Origin: CAZJFH01 sp964545205
GTDB lineage: Bacteria; Pseudomonadota; Alphaproteobacteria; Rhodospirillales; Magnetospirillaceae
Direction: 5' to 3'
Assembly: GCA_964545205.1 (NCBI GenBank)
Contig: CAZJFH010000101.1
Coordinates: 1 to 11,101 of the forward strand
DNA length: 11,101 nucleotides
Made by a program: the position numbers and the translations under genes. This document shows, in pieces, positions 1-7,942 of the stretch (the stretch's first letter is position 1; every line of letters begins with the position of its first letter). Below the pieces are notes generated by a model that was given only the letters and a program-made list of their open reading frames with translations, was not told the origin of the DNA and searched no databases.

Positions 1-36
1 ATTCCGCAGCGCTACGGCCGCTTCATTCGGGGCTAG
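1..36 (+). CDS. Possible 3' end of an upstream gene (partial)
   Basis: Frame 1 is open from the left edge and ends at a TAG at 34-36, giving an 11-residue tail (IPQRYGRFIRG). Most third positions are G or C, as in the real genes here, and a large palindrome follows shortly after, as is common downstream of genes. The fragment is too short for any functional call and could be chance. The product is unknown. Confidence 0.25.
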   Translation: MPQRYGRFIRG

Positions 37-88
37 GGCGTTTTCCAGCGCTCCCTCGTCGTGCCGGAGATGTCGCCGTTCCGGGTCG

Positions 89-167
89 CCCTGGGAGCGC
101 GGGCGTCCTCGCCCGCACCGTCGGCCGCCCGAGGCGCTTGGCGGGCGGGACGCCCGCGCTCCCAGGG
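89..167. repeat. Long imperfect palindrome (intergenic repeat element)
   Basis: The arms 89-108 and 148-167 are perfect 20-base inverted repeats. Pairing continues for 7 more base pairs (110-116 with 141-147) after one bulged T at 109, giving 27 bp around a 24-base loop (117-140). The arm core is GGGAGCGCGGGCGTCC. There is no T-run on either side, so it is not a classical intrinsic terminator. A related half-copy lies at 10361-10382, which suggests a dispersed REP- or MITE-like family. Its role is unknown. Confidence 0.8.
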
Positions 168-198
168 CATTTGCCGCTTGCCGGTACCGCCTCGAACG

Positions 199-226
199 AA
201 AAAAAAGCCGCGGACTAGCCGCGGCT
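199..226 (-). terminator. Intrinsic terminator of the small RNA
   Basis: On the minus strand, AGCCGCGG (219-226) pairs with CCGCGGCT (206-213) around a 5-base loop, and eight T follow (199-206). It is one of the clearest Rho-independent terminators in the window. It points leftward, and no minus-strand protein gene lies just to its right, which supports an independent RNA gene there. Confidence 0.88.
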
Positions 227-272
227 CAAGTCTAGGGAGGAAACGTCCAAGAAGCAGCATCATGGATGCTGC
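199..272 (-). ncRNA. mmgR: MmgR-like (alpha-r8 family) trans-acting small RNA
   Basis: Read on the minus strand, the segment forms three modules. First is a 5' hairpin (arms 266-272 and 254-260, 7 bp, 5-base loop). Second is an unpaired linker containing TTTCCTCCCT (complement of 234-243). Third is an intrinsic terminator (8-bp stem 219-226/206-213) ending in eight T (199-206). From the inferred start near 272 the RNA is about 74 nt. From memory, the alphaproteobacterial MmgR/alpha-r8 family has a strictly conserved UUUCCUCCCU segment, a size near 77 nt, and a role in limiting polyhydroxybutyrate (PHB) accumulation in Sinorhizobium. The CU-rich segment can pair with Shine-Dalgarno regions of target mRNAs, probably with Hfq. 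Structure and motif are seen; the family name rests on motif recall; the targets are inferred. Confidence 0.78.
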
Positions 273-278
273 ACTGCA
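267..278 (-). promoter_or_regulatory. Putative PhaR operator overlapping the sRNA start
   Basis: On the minus strand the 12 bases read TGCAGTGCAGCA. They fit at every position the consensus TGCRNYGCASMA, which I recall for PhaR of Bradyrhizobium, a regulator that binds PHB and represses phasin and other PHB genes. The site lies just downstream of the -10 hexamer and spans the inferred start, a position expected for repression. Part of it (267-272) also forms the 5' hairpin, so RNA structure alone could explain some of the conservation. Confidence 0.5.
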
Positions 279-308
279 ATATATGATCTGGTGCGCCGCG
301 GGATGCAA
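278..308 (-). promoter_or_regulatory. Putative sigma-70-type promoter of the small RNA
   Basis: On the minus strand a TTGCAT hexamer (303-308) lies 17 bases upstream of CATATA (280-285), or 19 bases upstream of the overlapping TATATT (278-283). Both resemble -35 and -10 elements and stand out as AT-rich in a GC-rich region. They place transcription start near 272-274, exactly where the 5' hairpin begins. The promoter is inferred from sequence only. Confidence 0.5.
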
Positions 309-493
309 GGGAAATTTTCTGCCGATCCCGCGCGACCGGGCCGGAAATCGGCGGAATCCCTGAGGAGAGCGGCGGTTTCGGCACCGTCCGCGAATGCTGC
401 TTTGCGAAATTCGGCCGGCGCCAGTATGCCGCTGGCTCGGTGCGCCGCTTGTGGCATAGTGACGGCATGCCAACGGAACGGCGCTCCACCGCG

Positions 494-2383
<1,890 letters not shown>

Positions 2384-2399
2384 CGGGGCCGAACATCAA

Positions 2400-2463
2400 C
2401 CCGTCGCTCCCGCGGAAGAGCATGTGAAGAAATTCGACCCGTCGCTCCCGCGGAAGCGGGAGC
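2400..2463 (+). repeat. Tandem copies of a GC-rich intergenic repeat
   Basis: A 19-base sequence beginning CCCGTCGCTCCCGCG occurs at 2400-2418 and again exactly at 2438-2456. The second copy continues into a perfect hairpin (2444-2451 with 2456-2463, 8 bp, GGAA loop); the first copy is truncated after its left arm. The hairpin lies just past the kinase stop and has no T tail, so it is a repeat element first and only possibly an mRNA 3'-end stabiliser. Confidence 0.75.
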
Positions 2464-2533
2464 CCAATCCTGAGACGCCTCAACTTGTTGAAATGTATCG
2501 GACGCCTTTGAACAGACTCTCGGGCCGAATCAT

Positions 2534-2649
2534 CGTCGCCCCCGCGGAGGCGGGGGCCCATTTTCCAGAGGCTTCGACGAGGATCTCCGGCGTGGGGAGC
2601 GCCCGGCGCCTCCGGCAAATGGATGCCGCGCCTTCGCCGGCATGACGGC
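2534..2649. repeat. Composite palindromic repeat element between convergent genes
   Basis: The left end is a perfect hairpin (GCCCCCGC at 2538-2545 with 2550-2557, loop GGAG) followed by CCCA. The right end is an inverted, diverged counterpart (TGGATGCCG...CGGCATGACGGCGA) with a 6-bp hairpin (2623-2628 with 2638-2643). The ends face each other around about 60 bases, which resembles a short non-autonomous palindromic element. The left hairpin is a variant of the copy at 2444-2463 (CCCCCG against CTCCCG). It lies between convergent genes and may help end transcription from both sides. There is no reading frame worth calling in 2384-2674. Confidence 0.65.
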
Positions 2650-2674
2650 GAGTCCGTTCAAGCGCGGAACGGTG

Positions 2675-4483
2675 TCACCCCTCGCGGCGGCGGTCCTCGT
2701 AAAGGGCCTCGAGCTGCTGGCCGAACGCTTCGCGGATCTTGTGGCGGCGGATCTTCATCGTCGGCGTCATCATGCCGTTGTTCACCGAGAACGGTTCGGC
2801 GGTCAGGATGAAGCGTCGGATCTTCTCGATGCCCGACAGGTCGCGGTTGACCCGCTCGACCGCCGCCGCGACGACCTTGCGGAACTCGGGATCGGCCACG
2901 GCCGTCTCCATGTCGTCGGGCTTGCCGTGCTCCTTGGCCCAGTTGGCGGCGACCTCGGCCTCGGGCACGATCAGCGCCACCAGGTGCGGCCGCTTGTCGC
3001 CATAGACCATCGCCTGGGCGATTTCGGGCTGCAGGGTCAGGAAGCCTTCGACCCGCTGCGGCGAGATGTTGTCGCCGCCCGAGTTGACGATGATGTCCTT
3101 CTTGCGGTCGGTGATGCGGATGTAGCCGTCCTCGTCGATCTCGCCGATGTCGCCGGTGTGCAGCCAGCCGTCGACGATGGCGGCGGCGGTGGCGTCGGGG
3201 TCGCCCCAATAGCCCTGCATCACCAGCTCGCCGCGGACCAGGATCTCGCCGTCCTCGGCGATGCGGACCTCGGTGTCGGCCAGCGGCCGGCCGACGGTCC
3301 TGATCTTGATGCGGCTGGGCGCGTTGCAGCTGATCACCGGCGCGCTCTCGGTCTGGCCGTAGCCCTGCAGGATGCGCACGCCCAGGGCCAGGAAGAAGGT
3401 GCCGACCTCGGGATTGAGCGGCGCGCCGCCCGAGACCATCGCCTTCAGCCGGCCGCCGAAGCGCTGCTTGACCTTCTTGCGCACCAGCACGTCGAGCAGG
3501 AGGTTGGTGATCTTCTCGCCCAGGCTCAGGCTGCCCGGGTTCTCGTAGCGCTTGGTGCCGAGCGCGAGCGCGCGGTGGAACAGTTGGGCCTTCCTGCCGC
3601 CGGTGCGCTCGACGCCCTTGAGGATGCGCGAGCGCATCACCTCGTAGAGCCTGGGCACCGCGGTCATGATCGTCGGCCGCGCCTCGAGCAGGTTGGTGGT
3701 CAGCGCGTCGACGCCCTCGGCGTAGTAGATCTGGGCGCCGATCGAGATCGGAAAGAACTGGCCGGCCGTGTGCTCGTAGGAATGCGACAGCGGCAGGAAC
3801 GACAGGAACACCTCGTTCTCCAGCCCCAGCTCCTGCAGCAGGTCGTGGGCGCCGCGGCAGTTGTGGATGATGGCGCCGTGCGACAGCATCACCCCCTTGG
3901 GCGCGCCGCCGGTGCCCGAGGTGTAGATCAGGCAGGCCGTGTGGTCGCGCCGGGTGGCGGCGACGCGGTCGGCGACCTCCTCTTCGGGGCGCGCGCGGCC
4001 GCGCTCCAGCACCTGGTCCCAGGAATAGAGCGGCAGACCCGGGTCCTGGTGCAGGTCGAGGCCCTGGATGGTGATGACGGTCGGGACGTGGCTCGCCTGC
4101 AGCGAGGCGGTGATCACGCGCTCGGCCAGCGCCGCGGTCGAGACGATCACCGCCTTGGCGCCGCTGTTGTTGAAGATGTGCAGGTGGTCCTTGACCGTGT
4201 TGGTGACGTAGGCCGGCACACTGACGGCGCCGGCGGCCATGATCGCCAGGTCGGCGATGCACCATTCGGGACGGCTTTCGGACACCAGCACCACGCGGTC
4301 GCCGGACTCGATGCCGATGTCGGTCAGGCCGCGGGCCAGCGCCGAGACGCGCTCGGCGGTCTCGCGCCACGACAGCGGCCGGTATTCGCCCTCGCGCTTG
4401 TGCCACAGGAACGGCTTGTCGCCCAGCCTCTCAGCCTGGTCGAAGAACATCGCCGTCAGGCTGGTGCAAGTCTGGTAATCCAT
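2675..4483 (-). CDS. Long-chain acyl-CoA synthetase (AMP-forming, FadD15-like)
   Basis: Activates fatty acids with ATP and CoA to acyl-CoA, releasing AMP and pyrophosphate, and so feeds beta-oxidation or lipid synthesis. The 602-residue length is normal for bacterial FadD15/FAA1-like ligases. Adenylate-forming motifs are all present: phosphate loop YTSGTGGAPKG (187-197, with G in place of the more usual second T), GYGQTE (374-379), TGD (443-445, D445 for ribose binding), ITDRKKDIIVNSGGDNISP, and the C-terminal catalytic lysine K577 in TPTMKIRR. There is no signal peptide; it is probably cytosolic or loosely membrane-associated. The start is supported by AGGGGGA about 7-8 bases upstream plus GGAG just before ATG. 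It is transcribed alone, divergently from the oligoendopeptidase, across a shared 144-base region. Chain-length preference cannot be read from sequence; a related acid:CoA ligase is the alternative. Confidence 0.95.
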   Translation of the reverse strand: MDYQTCTSLTAMFFDQAERLGDKPFLWHKREGEYRPLSWRETAERVSALARGLTDIGIESGDRVVLVSESRPEWCIADLAIMAAGAVSVPAYVTNTVKDHLHIFNNSGAKAVIVSTAALAERVITASLQASHVPTVITIQGLDLHQDPGLPLYSWDQVLERGRARPEEEVADRVAATRRDHTACLIYTSGTGGAPKGVMLSHGAIIHNCRGAHDLLQELGLENEVFLSFLPLSHSYEHTAGQFFPISIGAQIYYAEGVDALTTNLLEARPTIMTAVPRLYEVMRSRILKGVERTGGRKAQLFHRALALGTKRYENPGSLSLGEKITNLLLDVLVRKKVKQRFGGRLKAMVSGGAPLNPEVGTFFLALGVRILQGYGQTESAPVISCNAPSRIKIRTVGRPLADTEVRIAEDGEILVRGELVMQGYWGDPDATAAAIVDGWLHTGDIGEIDEDGYIRITDRKKDIIVNSGGDNISPQRVEGFLTLQPEIAQAMVYGDKRPHLVALIVPEAEVAANWAKEHGKPDDMETAVADPEFRKVVAAAVERVNRDLSGIEKIRRFILTAEPFSVNNGMMTPTMKIRRHKIREAFGQQLEALYEDRRREG

Positions 4484-4510
4484 CTCCGTTCCCCCTAATT
4501 ATGAGCACTC

Positions 4511-4529
4511 ACGCGGAATTTTTCCGCGT
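4511..4529. promoter_or_regulatory. Perfect 8+8 palindrome in the divergent promoter region
   Basis: ACGCGGAA and TTCCGCGT are exact inverted repeats separated by TTT. The palindrome begins 28 bases upstream of the acyl-CoA synthetase start and lies 99 bases upstream of the peptidase start. A minus-strand CATAAT hexamer (4498-4503) just downstream could be the -10 of the synthetase gene, placing the palindrome over its -35 region. Position and symmetry fit a repressor operator, possibly of a TetR/FadR-type fatty-acid regulator, but that identity is inference. The rest of 4484-4627 shows no further clear element. Confidence 0.45.
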
Positions 4530-4627
4530 CGTCCCGGCGCAACCCCTGGACGGGGCCGGACGGCCCGCAACGAGTTGTTTTTCCTGTTCATACCGATCTC
4601 GGCGGCGGCCGAAAAGGAGAAACTTGC

Positions 4628-6427
4628 ATGACCAACGCTGCAGGAAACGCCCGCATCCAGGCCGAGCTCGGCGCGATGCCGGAATGGGACCTGTCGGATC
4701 TCTATTCCGGCCCCGACGCGCCCGAGCTGAAGCGCGACCTCGATGCGTCCGAGCAGCAGGCCAAGGACTTCCACGCGCGCTACCAGGGCAAGCTGGCCGA
4801 ACTGTCGGGCGACGAGCTCGGCGAGGCGGTGCGGACCTACGAGGCCATGGCCGAGACGATCGGCCGTGTGATGTCCTTCGCGCAGCTCCACTACTCGGGC
4901 AACGTCTCCGACGCCGCCCGCGGCCGCTTCTACCAGTCGATGCAGGAGCGGGTGACGCAGATCACGCTGCACACCCTGTTCTTCACCCTCGAACTCAACC
5001 GGCTCGACGACGATCAGCTCGACCGCAAGCTGTCCAGCGCCAAGCTGGCCCATTACAAGCCGTGGCTGCGCGACCTGCGGGTGTTCCGGCCCCATCAGCT
5101 CTCCGACGAGATCGAGCGGCTGCTGCACGAGAAGGAGGTCGCCGGCCGTTCGGCCTGGGTGCGCCTGTTCGACGAGACCCTGGCCGAGCTGCGCTTCGAG
5201 GTCGACGGCCAGACCCTGACCGAGACCGAGACCCTGCACCTGCTGTCCGACCGCGACGGCGCCAGGCGCAAGTCCGCCGCCAAGGCGCTGGGCAAGGTGT
5301 TCGGCGACAACATCCGCCTGTTCGCCCACGTCACCAACACGCTGGCGAAGGAGAAGGAGGTCGAGGACAAGTGGCGCAACTACGCCAAGCCGTGGTCCTC
5401 GCGCAACCTCGCCAACCAGGTCGAGGACGAGGTCGTCGACGCGCTGGTCGAGGCGGTCAAGGGCGCCTACGGCCAGATGTCGCATCGCTACTACGGCATG
5501 AAGGCCAGGTGGTTCGGGGTCGAGGCGCTGGACTACTGGGACCGCAACGCGCCGCTGCCCGACGACGTCGATCGCAGCTTCACCTGGGAGCAGGCCCGCG
5601 AGACCGTGATCGGCGCCTACGGCCGCTTCTCGCCCGACCTGGCCGAACTCGGCCAGCGCTTCTTCGACAACCGCTGGATCGACGCGCCGGCGCGGCCCGG
5701 CAAGGCCGGCGGCGCCTTCGCGCACCCGACCGTGCCCTCGGCGCATCCCTACCTGCTGCTGAATTTCATGGGCAAGGCGCGCGACGTCATGACGCTGGCC
5801 CACGAGCTCGGCCACGGCGTGCACCAGTTGCTGGCCGCCGAGCAGGGCGCGCTGATGGCCGACACGCCGCTGACCCTGGCCGAGACGGCGTCGGTGTTCG
5901 GCGAGATGCTGACCTTCCGCGCCATGCTCGACGCCGAGACCGACCCCAAGCGCCGCCGCGCCATGCTGGCCGGCAAGGTCGAGGACATGCTCAACACCGT
6001 GGTCCGCCAGATCGCCTTCTACGAGTTCGAGCGCAAGGTCCATGCCGAGCGCCGCGAGGGCGAGCTGTCGGCCGAGCGTCTCGGCGAGATCTGGATGTCG
6101 GTGCAGACCGAGAGCCTCGGGCCCGCCATCCGCTTCGAGGACGAGTACAGGCACTTCTGGGCCTACATCCCGCACTTCATCCACTCGCCCTTCTACGTCT
6201 ACGCCTACGCGTTCGGCGACTGCCTGGTGAATTCGCTCTACGACGCCTATCGCTCGGGCGCGGCGGGCTTCGAGCGCAACTACCTCGACATGCTGCGGGC
6301 CGGCGGCACGCTGCGGCACAAGGACCTGTTGCAGCCCTTCGGCCTCGACGCCAGCGATCCGGCCTTCTGGCGCCGCGGCCTCGACGTCGTCGTCGGCTTC
6401 ATCGACGAGCTGGAAGAAGTGGCGTGA
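4628..6427 (+). CDS. pepF: M3-family oligoendopeptidase (PepF-type)
   Basis: A zinc metallopeptidase that cuts short cytosolic peptides, taking part in peptide turnover. The protein has 599 residues, the usual size for M3 oligoendopeptidase F proteins. The zinc-binding and catalytic motif is HELGH at 392-396, with the third zinc ligand most likely E419 in LAETASVFGEM. The N-terminal 200 residues are helix-rich, and AHPTVPSAHPYLLLNF just before the active site resembles the substrate-channel region of the family. There is no signal peptide. The start has a strong ribosome-binding site (AAGGAG at 4614-4619, 8 bases before ATG). A hairpin at 6440-6463 and then the AarF-type kinase gene follow 55 bases later; co-transcription is possible but a functional link is not evident. 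Confidence 0.95.
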   Translation: MTNAAGNARIQAELGAMPEWDLSDLYSGPDAPELKRDLDASEQQAKDFHARYQGKLAELSGDELGEAVRTYEAMAETIGRVMSFAQLHYSGNVSDAARGRFYQSMQERVTQITLHTLFFTLELNRLDDDQLDRKLSSAKLAHYKPWLRDLRVFRPHQLSDEIERLLHEKEVAGRSAWVRLFDETLAELRFEVDGQTLTETETLHLLSDRDGARRKSAAKALGKVFGDNIRLFAHVTNTLAKEKEVEDKWRNYAKPWSSRNLANQVEDEVVDALVEAVKGAYGQMSHRYYGMKARWFGVEALDYWDRNAPLPDDVDRSFTWEQARETVIGAYGRFSPDLAELGQRFFDNRWIDAPARPGKAGGAFAHPTVPSAHPYLLLNFMGKARDVMTLAHELGHGVHQLLAAEQGALMADTPLTLAETASVFGEMLTFRAMLDAETDPKRRRAMLAGKVEDMLNTVVRQIAFYEFERKVHAERREGELSAERLGEIWMSVQTESLGPAIRFEDEYRHFWAYIPHFIHSPFYVYAYAFGDCLVNSLYDAYRSGAAGFERNYLDMLRAGGTLRHKDLLQPFGLDASDPAFWRRGLDVVVGFIDELEEVA

Positions 6428-6439
6428 CTCTTCTTCAAC

Positions 6440-6463
6440 CCCCTCTCCCTCTGGGGAGAGGGG
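6440..6463. repeat. CCCCTCTCCC hairpin repeat, copy 1
   Basis: A perfect 10-bp stem (CCCCTCTCCC at 6440-6449 with GGGAGAGGGG at 6454-6463) around a TCTG loop, beginning 12 bases after the peptidase stop. It has no T-run. The same stem recurs at 7838-7863. Such REP-like hairpins downstream of stop codons can protect mRNA 3' ends or attenuate read-through. Confidence 0.75.
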
Positions 6464-6482
6464 TAAGAACGGTGACGAAAAG

Positions 6483-7829
6483 ATGCCCAGGGACGAGAGC
6501 AACAACATCGGCGGGCGCGTGCGCCGCTACGCCCAGGTCGGCGCCGCCGTCGGCGGCATCGCCGCGCGCATGGGCGCCGGGCGGGTGTTCGGGCTGAAGG
6601 GCGACCGCTCCCGCGAGGCGGCGGCGCTGCGCCAGGCGCTCGGCGGCCTCAAGGGGCCGCTGATGAAGGTGGCGCAGATCGTCTCGACCATCCCCGACGC
6701 CGTGCCGCGCGAATACGCGCTCGAACTGGCGCAACTGCAGTCGAACGCGCCGCACATGGGCTGGCCGTTCGTCAAGCGGCGCATGGCCGCCGAGCTGGGA
6801 CCCGACTGGCAGACGCGCTTCGCCGGCTTCTCGCACGAGGCCAGGGCGGCGGCGTCGCTGGGCCAGGTCCACGAGGCCACCGGCCATGACGGCCGCCGGC
6901 TGGCCTGCAAGCTGCAGTATCCCGACATGGCGTCGGTCGTCGAGGCCGACCTGCGCCAGCTGCGGCTGATCTTCGCCCTGTACAAGGGCTACGACACGGC
7001 GATCGATCCCGCCAACATCCACGACGAAATCGCCGCCCGCCTGCGCGAGGAGCTGGACTACGCCCGCGAGGCCCGGCACATGCGCCTCTACGGCCGGATG
7101 CTGGCCGACGAGCCCGGCGTCCACGTGCCCGAGGTGGTCGAGGACCTGTCGACCAGGCGGCTGCTGACGATGACCTGGCTCGACGGCCGCCGCATCCTCG
7201 ACTTCACGGACCAGCCGGCGGAGGTGCGCAACGCCGTCGCCTACAACATGTTCCGCGCCTGGTACGTGCCGTTCTACGATTACGGCGTCATCCACGGCGA
7301 TCCGCATCTCGGCAACTACACCGTCCGCGACGACCGCTCCGTCAACCTGCTCGACTTCGGCGCCGTGCGCATGTTCCGGCCCAGCTTCGTCCAGGGCGTC
7401 ATCGACCTCTACCGCGCGCTGGAGGGCGGCGACCGCGACCTGGCGGTGCACGCCTACCGGACCTGGGGCTTCACCGACCTGCGCGACGAGGTGATCGAGA
7501 CGCTCAACATCTGGGCCGCCTTCGTCTACGCGCCGCTGATGGAGAACAAGCCGCGGCTGATCCAGGAGAGCCCCGACGGCCTCTACGGCGCCGCCGTGGC
7601 CGAGAAGGTGCACCGCGAGCTGCGCCGCATCGGCGGCGTCCGCCCGCCGCGCGAGTTCGTGCTGATGGACCGCGCCGCCATCGGCCTCGGCTCGGTGTTC
7701 CTGCACCTGCGCGCCGAGATCAACTGGTACGAACTGTTCCACGACCTCATCCGCGGCTTCGACGCCGAAGCGATGGCCAGGCGCCAGGCCGAGGCGCTGG
7801 GCGAGGTCGGGCTGGAGGCGGTGGTCTGA
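6483..7829 (+). CDS. AarF/ABC1/UbiB-family atypical kinase
   Basis: A member of the ABC1 (COQ8/UbiB) protein-kinase-like family, whose members act as ATPases or kinases supporting isoprenoid quinone lipid biosynthesis. Length is 448 residues. Visible motifs are KVAQ at 62-65 in the place of the family KxGQ signature, the Ala-rich nucleotide loop AAAS at 122-125 followed by LGQVHEA, putative ATP-binding lysine K143 (CKLQYP), ELDY/EARH, the catalytic loop HGDPHLGN (271-278, D273) and DFG at 291-293. It lacks the C-terminal hydrophobic helices typical of UbiB proper (usually over 500 residues), and no ubiE/ubiJ neighbours are present. It is therefore probably a paralogous AarF-type kinase, not UbiB itself. 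Its true substrate is unknown. The ribosome-binding site is weak. Flanking CCCCTCTCCC hairpins follow the preceding gene and this one. Confidence 0.9.
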   Translation: MPRDESNNIGGRVRRYAQVGAAVGGIAARMGAGRVFGLKGDRSREAAALRQALGGLKGPLMKVAQIVSTIPDAVPREYALELAQLQSNAPHMGWPFVKRRMAAELGPDWQTRFAGFSHEARAAASLGQVHEATGHDGRRLACKLQYPDMASVVEADLRQLRLIFALYKGYDTAIDPANIHDEIAARLREELDYAREARHMRLYGRMLADEPGVHVPEVVEDLSTRRLLTMTWLDGRRILDFTDQPAEVRNAVAYNMFRAWYVPFYDYGVIHGDPHLGNYTVRDDRSVNLLDFGAVRMFRPSFVQGVIDLYRALEGGDRDLAVHAYRTWGFTDLRDEVIETLNIWAAFVYAPLMENKPRLIQESPDGLYGAAVAEKVHRELRRIGGVRPPREFVLMDRAAIGLGSVFLHLRAEINWYELFHDLIRGFDAEAMARRQAEALGEVGLEAVV

Positions 7830-7837
7830 CCCGGCCG

Positions 7838-7863
7838 CCCCTCTCCCGACCGCGGGAGAGGGG
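7838..7863. repeat. CCCCTCTCCC hairpin repeat, copy 2
   Basis: A perfect 11-bp stem (CCCCTCTCCCG at 7838-7848 with CGGGAGAGGGG at 7853-7863) around an ACCG loop, 8 bases after the kinase stop. The arm shares its first 10 bases with copy 1 at 6440-6449. There is no T tail, so it is called a repeat and not a terminator. Confidence 0.75.
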
Positions 7864-7942
7864 GCGTGTCGCCGATTGCGCTGGATTGATCGCGATTTGC
7901 GCGTAATCTGGACGGCACGAACGGGCGCTGGGGGAACTTGCC

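Noticed and set aside
61..363. 100-residue + strand frame across the left intergenic region
   Set aside because: It spans the long palindrome and reads antisense through the sRNA and its terminator; no ribosome-binding site and Arg/Pro-rich low-complexity translation.
431..460. Sigma-54-like element before the histidine kinase
   Set aside because: TGGC is present, but the -12 GC at the required spacing is not convincing.
2444..2463. Intrinsic terminator of the histidine kinase
   Set aside because: The hairpin is perfect but followed by CCCAATCC with no T-run; better explained as a member of the repeat family.
2642..4498. 618-residue + strand open frame opposite the acyl-CoA synthetase
   Set aside because: Composition-driven antisense frame with no recognisable domain; the minus strand has complete adenylate-forming motifs.
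4499..6508. 669-residue minus-strand open frame opposite the oligoendopeptidase
   Set aside because: Leu/Val/Gly/His-rich antisense shadow of a clear M3 peptidase gene with a good ribosome-binding site and HELGH motif.
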